Shown piece after piece: positions 11,801-24,463 of a DNA stretch of 64,000 bases. The translations under genes were made by a program, and so were the position numbers. The first letter of the stretch is position 1; the number at the start of each line of letters is the position of its first letter. Origin of the DNA: Paramecium sonneborni. Taxonomy: Eukaryota; Ciliophora; Oligohymenophorea; Peniculida; Parameciidae. The DNA lies in assembly GCA_905182985.1 (NCBI GenBank), contig CAJJDN010000138.1, positions 80,146-144,145 on the forward strand. The letters run 5' to 3'. The notes under the pieces were generated by a model. The model ran no database searches, was not told where the DNA came from, and saw only the letters and a list, made by a program, of their open reading frames with translations.

Positions 11801-14800
11801 ATACATTAAGAAGAAATTACATTTTCAAAGTTTCACAATAACAATTAAATTAATCAATAGATAAACCTTTGGTTAAATTTTTAAATACATTGGCAGCAAA
11901 TCATTTTGATGTATTTTAATCTTCTTTCTCTACTTCATAAATAATATAATTTCAAAAATAATTAGAAAACTTGACTTAATTATTTTCGAATTAGACACTT
12001 ATAAAAAACCTATAGGAATAATTTAGAGAAAGATTATAGTATATAAAAACAATAAGATAAATTATATCAGAACCAACAGCTTATCCATTAAGAGAGAAAC
12101 TCTGTCGAGAGAAGACATAATTATATTATAAAATGGAACGATTTCATAAAACAATTGAAGAACTAAGTAGTTCATTAGAGAAAGGACTGTTAAATAATTA
12201 GACTTAACCAACAACAGAATAATTGTACTCTTTTCATCAATCTTATATATAAAAGGTTATTAATGTGATAAGTGAAATTAAAATAGAAATAGTGCAATTT
12301 GGATTCTAATTATGTAAACGTAATCCTTCATGTCTTAAAAGAAATACATAAATACTGGAAAATTGTATACTTAGCAATATTAAAGATCTTTTAGAACGTT
12401 AAAAGAGTAATAATCAAAATAGAACTTTTTAAAACAATCAATTATAATTTGCCTACAATTAATTAACACTATCAAATTAATAAATTAATAGTCTATTAAA
12501 TAGACATTGTAGTATGTTAAAGTAATACATAAGTCAAAATGAAGACAGTAAATCTGCTATTTAAGGAATGTTAAAATTAATAGTCTATTCTACTCATGAT
12601 AAAGTTAAGAAATGGGTAAGGAATGTAGCTATGAACAAATCAATTGAACTTAGAAAGAGAATTATTGAAATTTGGATGGAGAAATTTAAATATGTTGAAG
12701 AGGAATCATCAAATTAAGTTTAAATGACAATTGGATATCATGTAATATATCCAATATTGTTTTATTCTAATCAAAGAAATGATTTAGCATAGATTAGTTC
12801 ACTTTAATTATTTTAGAGAATCAAAGAAATAAATGAAGAATTGTTTAAATAGTATGGTAAGATTCTAAGTGACATAGAACATCATGTACCTATGAATTTT
12901 GCATATAAACTTCCAAATGGTTTAACTCCGAAACTTTCAGATGCCAATCATTATTATAAATCATCTGTAATTGATATGTTACAAATTAGTTCATATCTAA
13001 TTTGTTTCTAAGAATAACAACTACCTTAAGATTTAAAAATGTCTTATCTCTCTTTTGGTTATGATATGATTAATAAATCAGATAAATTGGTAGCTTTCTA
13101 TGCTAATCTATACTTCAGTAAATATTTGAAGAAAAATTAATTAATTCAAAACGATCCTTAATCTGTTAATAAGAGGATTGTTAAAATATATACAAGAGCT
13201 ATTAAATAGTTAGATGAAAGTGGATAGTCAGAATAAGAATTATATAGTTTATGTAAGAAAATAATAAATGTTGTATTACCATGTTTAGATGAAGTTGATT
13301 TACATGATCAAAAAGATTGGATTTAAGCAACTTAATAATTATTAAAATAAGAATAAAGTTTGGATTAAGAATCAGCTTAAAAAGTAAGTAGATTTTGGTC
13401 AATGTTTGTAAAGAATCATAAAATATTCTAAAAACATCATGAAGCATTTACAATACATATAATAAATTCTATGTAGTAGATTGGATTTTACAATTTAAAC
13501 CCTAATACATCAGCTTAAATGACACCAAATTATTAAAATTATAGACGTATAGCATTAGACATGGCTTTCTTATAAGTTGAATGGAAAACTAAACTAATTA
13601 AAGCTGAAATTGCAAATAAATCTAAAAAATTCAAGGAATCATTTTATTAGAGTGAACCATAACATCATGATGAAGCTCTATCTAGTGAAATATATTAATC
13701 ATTCTTTATAAAATAATCTCTTAAGGCTCATAGCATAGAGGATTCTGAACTTTCAAAAAGAGCATTATATTTACTTAAGAAAATATTAATGATAGCTCCA
13801 CTTACAAATTAGAAAATGAATATGGAGACTTTAAAAAAGAATGTAGCTAGTCCATTAAATTAAGTAATAGAATTAACATAAGCTAATTAAAATTTAAGGG
13901 GAGTTCAATAATAACCTACAACCTTACCTTATTTTAGATATTTTATGATAGTTTTACATATTCTAATGATAATAGCAGAATTTTAATAACCTCAAAAGAT
14001 TCCTTAATTATTTTAACCATACTTTGACATAATTTTTAACATGAATTAATTACCAGATTAAATATAATAATAAATAGTTCCTAGACCAAATGCAAATCGA
14101 ATGCCACCTACATTGTCTAGACCTGTAAATTAATAATAGAGATTACCATTTTAACCAGCTCTTTTAGATAGAACTTAATATCATTAAAATGCATTAAGTT
14201 AAGATTATGCTCCATTAATATTTAGTATTTATAGTATTTTCAGAAAACTCTTAAAAATTGCTAAAGAATCGTAGAATGATTAAAGTGAATAGTTTTAAAA
14301 TAATTTATCCAATTGGATTAAAGAAGCTATATAAGGACATCCTTAATTTAGAAAAAATTATTAACCAGCTACATTTATGGGATCAAGAATAACAAATTCA
14401 ATGGTTAAAGTCAATATATTATCGATCTTTTTGATGAAATTGTTTTTTAATCATGATATATGTTATGCTAGACCATTGTTACCTGCTTTGAAAAGAATTG
14501 TAGAGATATTGATAGAATATTTAAAATCAAAAGACAAAGGAGATCAATATTTAGATAATATGTAAAAGTATGTTATTCCTAAAAGAAAATTTAATATAAG
14601 GGAAAGAGATAATTTGGATGTAAATGCTCTAAAATAATATACTAATGCTGATCTTACCTAATATTTTACAGATTTTGCATAAATGAGTGATGATTTTCCA
14701 TTTGGAATAAAAAAAAGTGAAGAAATGTTATATTTTCCTGAAAATTTTCCAGAGAATCAAAAAATAAAATTTCATCTATATAGATCAGCTTTATAAAAGA

Positions 14801-17800
14801 CAATAAAAATGATGGCATATAATTTTGATGAAATAAAAGATCAAAGAGAATAATTAGAATTTTTATAATTATTAATATAAATTATTGAATCAGTTCCTGA
14901 TTATGAACTTAAATTGGAATGTATTTCAATAATGCGTTTATTATTTATAAATGGTATAATAAATAAAGAAGGTTATTTAATTGCAATATCAAGTAATTTA
15001 TCACCGATAAGATCTTAATAAGTAAGATCAGAATTAAAAAAGATGGAAGAGAATTAATTATTCAAAGCTTCAAAAATGCCATTTGAAGTTTAATTAAATT
15101 TCTTTTTTGATCTAAATAGATTACAAAGTTTATTTGACAAGAAAATTGATTAACGTAGTTCTGATAGTTATGATAATAATCATGGAAAAGTATAAGATTT
15201 AAAAGTATTCAAATTATATTTTATGTTCTTATGTGAATTATTATTAGTTTATCCATTTAAAAAATAGTAAGGATCAATAAATAGTGGTTTTTATGTATTA
15301 AAAAATATCTTTGATAAAGGGAGTGGTTCTTTAAAAGAATTTAGACGTATTCTATAAGTAATAAGTAAACTAAGTACTTGTTTAGATTATTAATAATTCT
15401 TTTATAAAATGGTTTTAGATATTTATGGATATACATATGATAGATTCTTATAATTTTTATTAGGAGATTAGACAACAAAATAATAAGATCAACCTTTGTA
15501 AACTGAAGGAGAAGAAATTATGTTAATGGCTATTAAATATTTAATTTTAGGAAGAGGTTCATTTAAATAACCAACAAATTTTCAACTTTAATAACCAAAT
15601 AAGATTATTGTTAATTTAGTGCCTGAAAGTGAAGATTCAAATATGAGAGAATAAGTTCTTAATAAATATTTAGCGATTTATTATAGAAAAAAATAATGGT
15701 TGAAATTATATAATTCTAGTATGAAATTAGTAACAAGCGAGTATTTACCTTCAATTGTTATTTATAATCTCTCTTATATTCCTATATAGGATTAAGCTTA
15801 ATAGCCTCTAAGAGAATGTATAATACCTAGTGCTGCAATTGAATTGATGGGTACAGCTGGAAATGTTAGTAGTAGATTACTTAGACCAATCTTCAATTAA
15901 ATTATCATTAATGATCTTAAAACAATTACTTAACTTACAGAATACCTTTCATAATAATCACTATCATATGGAACATAAACTACTATATCAAATTACTTAG
16001 TTCAAGATATATTAAGTTAATTGTAAAACATTCATTAAGTGCTAGACAATTAATAAATGTAAATTAATTTCAATAATCTTATTACATGTTTACGATAAAA
16101 AAATTAACTGCCCTTAGCCTAATATCTTTTAGAATAGATTCTCCAATATCTTAATGAAGATTGTGAATATTATTCACTCTTATATGAAGATATTATTGTC
16201 TAATTATAAGGAGTCTATTAAGAATAATGGAATAAAGCAAGTTTATTAGGATGCAAGTCTATTACTGCCACTCAACCATGGGTCAAATAGTTAATTTTAA
16301 TGAATCAATTAAGAGAACCAGCTTAATCTTACTAATTAATATTAAATAATTAAGACAATGTAGATCACTTCTGGTTGTAAATAGAATAAGAAACTAATGA
16401 AGCTTAAGGAATTTAAAAGGAATATGATTAATAAATTATTCATTAGTTATTTACTGAATCACTTCAATAACTCAATCAGTGGAATACTTTGAAGCAAGTT
16501 GATTAGAGTAAAGTGTAAGCAGTCTAAAATAAAATTATTATGGGATTTAGGGAAAAATAAAGGGAATCAACTGAATAAGGATGGAAAGATCTAAACATAC
16601 TATCTGAAATTAAACAAAATGCCCATTAAAATGATCTCTATTGTTATAATCAAGCATACTTTAAGTTACTCGATTTTGTAAGGGATGATTCTTAACAAAA
16701 TTAACATAGTAGAAGTGGAAGTCATGTATTGCAATCAATAGAATAAAATCTTAAATATGCTTAAATTATCAATTTCTATAACTTTATCAAAACTTTACCC
16801 AAACTGACTTAATCTTATGATTAAATGATGTCATCACCTTAATTATGGGGATTCAAATTCCTTAACTTTGTATCTCAATTCCAACTTTATACTGAATTAG
16901 AAGAAAGTCTCAGATAATATGCAACCAGTGTTCCTACTTATCCAAATTAGTAATAAACTGCTTATGACATTCTTCTTGATTAAATATCTAACGGCTATTA
17001 ATCTAGTTTATTCTGCAAAAAGTACCTATTTGAAAGACAACCAACAATTACTGATTAATAAGAATTCACATTTGATTTGATTAGTTAAAGAATGGTTCAA
17101 TTATCAATGTGTCTATAACGTTACAATGCTAATTTAAATTAATTCATTAATGGATAGTAACAACTCTCCACAAGTATTACTATAGATTTAAAAAGCTTTC
17201 AAATACCTATGTTAGATTATAAGACTCTTTTATATCCTATGAGATATTATTAATAGAATGGAATTTTTGAATTATTTGATGAACAAACAGTTTTAAAGGA
17301 AGTTCCTAAATCCTTATAAGTATTTGTTGAGAAACTTTATCAATTAGAGAGAATCAAATTCAAAACTATGAGAATTTAGGATGTAGAATAGAATAATTTA
17401 TAGTTGACTGATATTTTAAACTATTTAAATATTTAATAATTTGTAACTTCCAGTTCAGAGGAATTTAAAACTTATATGATCAGTAAAATAAGGAGATTAA
17501 AAATGATTAATCAATGTTATAAACTCCTTAGATTGGATCAATAGCAATCTGACTTAAATAATAACATTAATAATATGATAACTGAAGAACCAAAATTAGA
17601 ATAGATGGTTAACCTGACTAATGAATATTTCATTCAAAATTAAATTAACTATTATAAATTTTGGAGAGAAGCCTAAAGAGTCTACCAATTAGCTCATAAG
17701 AAATATAGTAATAACATTAAGTTTGCCTAAAATTACATATAGGTTACTTCTATCAGTATTTAATATAAGCCACAAAAGTTTCCTATAAATGGAATGTACA

Positions 17801-19634
17801 TGTTCCATATACTAAATGTAACCAATCCTATAGACTCAATAGTTACTGATGCTTTCTCATAAGTGATTTCTCTCATTCCATTACATCTATTGTAGAGATT
17901 CTTAATTCAATTGATATCAACATTTTTGAAAAGTCCTTCAGATTAAGTAAGAAAAGATTGTATAGATGCCATAAATAAATTGTGTAAATATAATCCTTTA
18001 AACAATCTGCAAATTATTTAATATTTAAAATGTCTTGGTCAATTCACTGATGATAGATCATAATAATTTGTGGATCATTTTTAAAACTCTACAAAGTTAG
18101 GTAGTAAAATTGCTAACATCTATTCATTATCGTATCTATTTAATAATAGATCTAATACATCTAGTTGGGAAATATTAGAAGAATTAATTTATTTATGTGG
18201 AAAAGTATTAGATTAAAAGTATTTTGAATTAAATTCTATAAATGTTAATGAGAAATTATTGTAAATAATTAATTTAATATAAAAATACCCATAAATAAAG
18301 GATTATTTGAAATAGTCTTTTCCTGTTAATGATTTTCAAAAATGGATAAAAAATGATTAATTAAAAGCAGTAACAGCAATCTATATTGCATCATTAAAAT
18401 TAATATATGGAAAATTATTTGGTTAATAAATAAATCCATAAGAAGATTTTTCTGAATAGTTGAGTCATGCATTAAATACTATGGTTTCAAGATAAATTTA
18501 AATAACATAATTATATGCATTAAATGATGAATTTTTAATAAATTAAACTCCAATGTTAGGATAAGAAGGATAATTCAAAAGAAATTAATTATTTGAAAAT
18601 ATATACATATCAAGTATATTCCCTACAGTGAATATAATGTTTTAAAGAAGAAAGAGATTAATAAGACAGATTGCTTTATTAGGTAATGATGAAAAGAAAT
18701 ACTTTTTCCTTCTAAAAATAAAGAAGGTAGAAAATAAGAGATTAATTCAAAATATATTGGATGAGCATATATCTTATTAATTTTTAAAGATAACAAATTT
18801 ATTAAATTAGAATTATAAAGAAACAAAGATTAGAAACATTAAACATTTTTAGATAGAGAAATACCTTCTTGAAAGTGAAAAATAATTGTATTAAATAGAG
18901 TCTTATTAAGAGGAGACTCAGAATTTGAGTAATATTTCAGATTTAATTTTATCATTGAATTATCATAATAGTAGTAATAAGGATAGTAAAGTGAGAGTAC
19001 CATATTATATGTAAATAAAATTATCTATTTTTTATAGGGATACAAGTGAGAATTATACGTAGAAATAAGATCTAAATAATTATATATTGAAATTTGCAAA
19101 AACAATAGACACTTTTGTATATTTGAGAAAGACAATTGTAACAAATATAGGAGTTTAATGTGCTTTAAGTTTTACAATAGGAAATAGTCAATCTCCTAAA
19201 TAGTTGGAAAATTTGTAATTAAATTTGAGTAATGGTAATTTCTTTTAGAAAAAATAAATATTTAAAGTGATTAATTAGAAATTAATCCTTTATGATCCAT
19301 ATGCAATAAGATATTCAAGGAATTTTGAATATTTAGTTGGAGAAGTGAATTTAAATGGATATTTAATTCCTGCATTTACATGTACAATAATAGGGATTTT
19401 GAATTAGGAGTAAGAATTATATATAAATAATTTTATAGTCTTGCAGAATATTTGAATGTTTTATTTTTATAATTGGGATGTAAAGATTCAATAGAACCAT
19501 TTATATAGAAATTAAAGGATGTTGTTTATGAGAATGGAATGATTGATTCTAAATGTGATAGATTGATAGAAATTTCAAAGAGTTTATTTGGAGACGAAGA
19601 AAAAATAAAATAATGGGTAAAAAGATGGTTTTGA
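5814..19634 (+). CDS. TRA1: TRA1/TRRAP-like giant PIKK-family co-activator, about 4570 residues
   Basis: Tra1/TRRAP is the activator-binding scaffold of SAGA and NuA4 histone acetyltransferase complexes in the nucleus. It is built of HEAT repeats, a FAT domain, a catalytically dead PI3K-like domain and a FATC tail. Here four GTA...TAG introns (5991-6018, 6604-6626, 10135-10162, 19410-19438) leave 13713 nt, exactly in frame. N-terminal helices (SLSFVTNIPPFFIY region) and KSLKILSKLGSLVRK near residue 1100 resemble Tra1 HEAT segments (family ILGKLGG). The FAT region lies roughly at residues 3250-4000. The PI3K-like part (about 4230-4510) has no HRD/DFG-type catalytic motifs. The last intron restores a FATC-like tail ending KQWVKRWF. 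The protein is longer than yeast (3744) or human (about 3850) homologues. Another inactive PIKK is possible, but Tra1 fits best. Confidence 0.82.
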
Positions 19635-19673
19635 TTTATGTTTTTATGGAATTATTATAAATAATATAAAAAT

Positions 19674-20506
19674 ATGTAAAGGTTCGAAAGTGAATTGAAT
19701 ACAGAAGGGGAATCATAAGCAGCTTATACAAGATTCGAGTCATCCCCATCAGTTGGATAATTATCAGGTACACATTTAGAGAAATAAACAATAATAAAAT
19801 CAACTCTAATTGCAACAATTGGATCATTCATATTTACATATGGTATATTGGCATCATCAGGAAATAATATGGCAATATTGGTCATATTATTCTTAAGTAT
19901 TTTAATGACTGATCGTTTGACTGTATTTAATCCAGCTGTTAGCTTTATTGATTTATTGAGTGCTCGAATAGGATTTTAAGAATTTATGTTTAATGTATTA
20001 GGATAAGTTGGTGGTAGTTTATTAGGTGCAATGGTGTGTTTCTTTGTTCTATAAGATTTTACAAATGCACCATATTTAGATGCTAAGATTGGTGATAATT
20101 TAATTGGAGTATTAGAATATATTCATTAAGTATTTAGTCAGTTGAAGGAGAATTATTTGGATCGATTCTATTTATGATTGTTTTAGTATTATAAGAGGAT
20201 GACTATTTGAGATTTACAGATGATAAATTAGAACATGCTCTTGTTATCACTTTAGGATTTGGTGCAGCACGCATCTTATCATCTGAAGGATAATCACTCT
20301 TCAATCCAGCATTTGCTTTTAGGTATTCATATAACCATATTTATAGTTTGGAATTATTTGAATGTATTTAAGATGGCTCTTGGGGTAGATTTGGATTCTT
20401 ATGGGTATTCACTTGTACTCCATTTATGGCAGCTGTTGTTGCTATTATGTTCAATAGCCAAATATATAAGAGATTCTATGATAAGAAAATTTAATATGGA
20501 TTTTGA
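19674..20506 (+). CDS. Aquaporin / MIP-family channel, 259 residues, atypical second NPA box
   Basis: MIP proteins are membrane channels for water or small solutes, with two half-helices carrying NPA boxes. Removing introns 20109-20137 (29 nt) and 20323-20346 (24 nt) gives 780 nt in frame. Six hydrophobic segments are visible. The first box is FNPAVSFIDLL (Asn near residue 86), and the second is FNPAFAFS (near residue 200). Most relatives have NPAR in the second box, with the Arg forming the selectivity filter; here it is Phe. A polar 40-residue N-terminus has no signal peptide. The start is uncertain: an in-frame ATG at 19638 lies 3 nt after the TRA1 stop, and ATG 19674 is preferred because it leaves a 39-nt spacer. 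In Paramecium such channels could serve osmoregulation, but location is not shown by sequence. Confidence 0.85.
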
Positions 20507-21306
20507 TTTATTAATTATCTATTATACATTTATAAAAGAGTTATTATTATTCATTTATTAAAATAACACTCTATATTCTAATTATAATAATAGAAAAATC
20601 TTATCTTAATTATCTAAGTTAATATTTTATTTAAAATTAATCAAAATTAAATAACAATATAATATTTCATTCTCATCATTCTACATAATTCAACTTATTA
20701 ACAGATCTTCTAAAAATATTTAGAACATACAGATCCATAAAATTATTTTATAATTATTTAATTCACTTTCATCATACATTTATATTTAAGGATTTAGAAA
20801 AATATTATTGTACAACTAAACAATTATTTTATAATTAGAATCCTTTGATTTCAAATTTAGTTTAAAGAAGCTTATTAAATTATAAAGTTCTTTTTTTTTA
20901 AAATCCTTAAGAATTTTAAATAATGTAGAATTTATGCAAATTTATATGAAAATCTTAATGATTAATCTTTATTAGAATTATTTTTTCTATTGTAACAATT
21001 ATTAATTTATTAAGGTTAGAATTCATATATAAAAAAAATATAAAAATTGAATTGTTTTACATTGATATGCCGGAGGAAATATTTATACAAAAAGGCATAT
21101 ATTATTATTTAAATGGAAATATTCTAAATAGATAAAAATAATATTATGAATAGGGATAAATAATGGAAACTGATAAAATATTTAATTAAATTTAATATTA
21201 TTTGATTTATATGAAATGCTACACTGTTAAAAATTAATATTTGTTTAATGTATTGAATGAATGAATTTGAAAAAAACTTTAGTATTAAATATATTTTTGG
21301 ATATAA
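20507..21306. other. Intergenic spacer with a small hairpin
   Basis: No coding frame is supported. At 21065-21100 a 7-bp perfect inverted repeat (ATATGCC ... GGCATAT) encloses a GC-richer loop (GGAGGAAA), which stands out from the AT background. The segment from 20811 on is repeated at 21962 by the assembly duplication. Both flanking genes point their 3' ends into this spacer. Confidence 0.4.
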
Positions 21307-23111
21307 TCAATATTGTGTATTGGTAGATTCCTTAAGATCTTCAGTGATCGTAGCTAAATCTTTACTTAATTGAACTCGACTTTGTTTACTTGAAATGGAT
21401 CCATTGCCTTTCCAATCAGAGTTATCACCATTCCAACTATTGATTTATTATATTTATAATTATACTTGTCATCAGATTCAACTTGACCAAATGTTCCTGA
21501 AACAACATTATAAACCATTTGAAGTGCAGAAGAATCCATAGATTCAGATTTTTTAATCAAAACTTCTTCGAATTGATTATCATGATTTTCAGGTAGTTAA
21601 TTTAATTATTCTTGGTTTTGGATTTTTGTACTTTTTTTACTAATCTAATAATAAGTATATTATAAAATGATTTACATTAGTTTCATTCAAAGGAATGACT
21701 TCAAATCCTTATTCATTTTTCTTAACTTCTTCAAATCCATCTCCTCTTATGATGATCTCTTCTTCAAATCCATTTTAACTTTCTCCATCCCAATCACAAG
21801 AATCTTTTTCCTTTAATTAATTAATTGAACCACTATGCGAAGGATAATCACCAGACCTATAAGAACTGATATCTTCATCTAAATGAACTAATGGATTTTC
21901 AAACTCTTCTAATTCAATTTATTCATCTATTTTTTAATAAATGAGATCTTTAAATTAAGTNTACAACTAAACAATTATTTTATAATTAGAATCCTTTGAT
22001 TTCAAATTTAGTTTAAAGAAGCTTATTAAATTATAAAGTTCTTTTTTTTTAAAATCCTTAAGAATTTTAAATAATGTAGAATTTATGCAAATTTATATGA
22101 AAATCTTAATGATTAATCTTTATTAGAATTATTTTTTCTATTGTAACAATTATTAATTTATTAAGGTTAGAATTCATATATAAAAAAAATATAAAAATTG
22201 AATTGTTTTACATTGATATGCCGGAGGAAATATTTATACAAAAAGGCATATATTATTATTTAAATGGAAATATTCTAAATAGATAAAAATAATATTATGA
22301 ATAGGGATAAATAATGGAAACTGATAAAATATTTAATTAAATTTAATATTATTTGATTTATATGAAATGCTACACTGTTAAAAATTAATATTTGTTTAAT
22401 GTATTGAATGAATGAATTTGAAAAAAACTTTAGTATTAAATATATTTTTGGATATAATCAATATTGTGTATTGGTAGATTCCTTAAGATCTTCAGTGATC
22501 GTAGCTAAATCTTTACTTAATTGAACTCGACTTTGTTTACTTGAAATGGATCCATTGCCTTTCCAATCAGAGTTATCACCATTCCAACTATTGATTTATT
22601 ATATTTATAATTATACTTGTCATCAGATTCAACTTGACCAAATGTTCCTGAAACAACATTATAAACCATTTGAAGTGCAGAAGAATCCATAGATTCAGAT
22701 TTTTTAATCAAAACTTCTTCGAATTGATTATCATGATTTTCAGGTAGTTAATTTAATTATTCTTGGTTTTGGATTTTTGTACTTTTTTTACTAATCTAAT
22801 AATAAGTATATTATAAAATGATTTACATTAGTTTCATTCAAAGGAATGACTTCAAATCCTTATTCATTTTTCTTAACTTCTTCAAATCCATCTCCTCTTA
22901 TGATGATCTCTTCTTCAAATCCATTTTAACTTTCTCCATCCCAATCACAAGAATCTTTTTCCTTTAATTAATTAATTGAACCACTATGCGAAGGATAATC
23001 ACCAGACCTATAAGAACTGATATCTTCATCTAAATGAACTAATGGATTTTCAAACTCTTCTAATTCAATTTATTCATCTATTTTTTAATAAATGAGATCT
23101 TTAAATTAAGT
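20811..23111. repeat. 1150-bp perfect direct repeat around a single N (probable assembly duplication)
   Basis: Bases 20811-21960 recur as 21962-23111, with one N at 21961. Every block I compared is the same. The first copy carries only the 3' part of the TLDc gene and breaks off at the N, whereas the second continues into the full gene. This is the pattern of two overlapping contig ends joined without merging. The stretch 21307-21960 is therefore a false partial TLDc gene. Confidence 0.9.
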
Positions 23112-24332
23112 GGTACCTTAAATATATTAAATGGTCCACACCTCTAAAATAGATACTTTAGCTTATTTTAAAGGCATTAATTCACCAGATTCATAAGTTT
23201 TATCATGATTTTTACATTAAATACTTAGAAGATCTTAATTAATAAAAATTCTAAATTCTTTTGCTAATTCACCTCCAAATCCAATGCCTTATTTTAATTC
23301 TGAATTTTTAGAATTCAAATAAGTACACTATGATCTAGTGAATTTATCATTTTTAGTCTTATAAACTTTAAATTATGGGAACATTTAAAATATACAATCC
23401 TCTTTACTACCACTAGGTTGAGCATCATCTTTCCATTCAAAATTTGTATATGCTCCAAAAATATACTTACGATTTCCTTCATTACATTGTATTAAGAATA
23501 ATACACTAGATTAACTATCAATGAGAAGATGAGATAATAATTCAAAATTTCTTTCATGAACATTAGAAGAATAGAGTAATTCTAATTTATTACAATCTTT
23601 TTGCATGAAACTTAAATACATAAATGCTATCCATTCTTAATTAATTATATGAGATGGATGTTATAATTAAGGAATACGAAATAATTTTTATTCTCCTAAA
23701 AATTTATTGTAATAATAATCTTCAACAATTTCTTCTAATTATGTCAGGTAATTATCAAAAAATTTAATTAACTGCAAGATAGGAACATTACCATTAACTT
23801 TTGAGAATATAGCATCTACAAATGCTTTTATAGGTTGTTCATTAAGATTTTGTTTTCTTAACATCATATTAATAAACACTTGCATACATTTTGCTGTCTA
23901 TAAATAAGTAATTTCTAAAGATGCAAATTATTTAATAGCATCTTTAATATTTAGATTACCAAATGATATGATTATTAATACAATAAGTGAAACTCTATTT
24001 GGTAATCTTAAAATTTCGTTTTCTGATTTACCTAAAATAAAGACTTCTGATATTGGTAACATTGTTTCATATTCGATACCTTTTTATTCATTGTTTTATA
24101 GACCTAGTAAAAACCAATACATGCTTTAACCAAAGATTGGACTTTCATCAAACATCTCAATAAAATTATCTTCAAATAACAACATCTATTTACGAGATCT
24201 AACAATTTTTCATTATAAACTATACTCTGGATTTGTAAGTGTTTGTCTAACAAAAGCTTAATGAATGTACATCTTTTGGGGCTTTTCTAGATTGGTTTAT
24301 ATTTTTGTTCTGTTGGTAACACAATTGCCCAT
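22458..24332 (-). CDS. TLDc-domain protein, 595 residues
   Basis: TLDc proteins (Oxr1/TBC1D24/NCOA7 group) are linked to oxidative-stress resistance and V-ATPase regulation in animals; ciliates have many of unknown role. ATG 24330-24332, TGA 22458-22460. Introns 24199-24225 (27), 22796-22826 (31) and 22588-22616 (29), all ending TAG, leave 596 codons. The TLDc core lies at about residues 250-420. It has YIFGAYTNFEWKDD, the expected length to a GIGFGGELAKEF strand, and LEVWTIQ, matching the family's LEVWG end. The N-terminal 250 residues are helical and begin MGNC, where Gly2 could be N-myristoylated. The acidic Ser/Glu-rich C-terminal 170 residues look disordered. A truncated duplicate of the 3' end sits at 21307-21960 because of the assembly repeat. 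Confidence 0.85.
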
Positions 24333-24463
24333 AATTTTGAGATATTTTATAAATATAAATTGAAAATAGAAAAAAACAAGTGAAAATCAATAAATAAAAA
24401 AGATAAAGGGATTTGATAATAATAGAATTAGAATTAATCTTACTTTACTTTCTATCAAATATC

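Noticed and set aside
5814..19634. Reading the giant PIKK-like gene as an active kinase (ATM, ATR or TOR)
   Set aside because: The C-terminal PI3K-like region lacks any recognisable catalytic-loop and DFG-type motifs, and the N-terminal segments resemble Tra1.
21307..21960. Second, separate TLDc-type gene
   Set aside because: It is identical to the 3' end of the gene at 22458-24332 and stops at the N; it is part of the assembly duplication.
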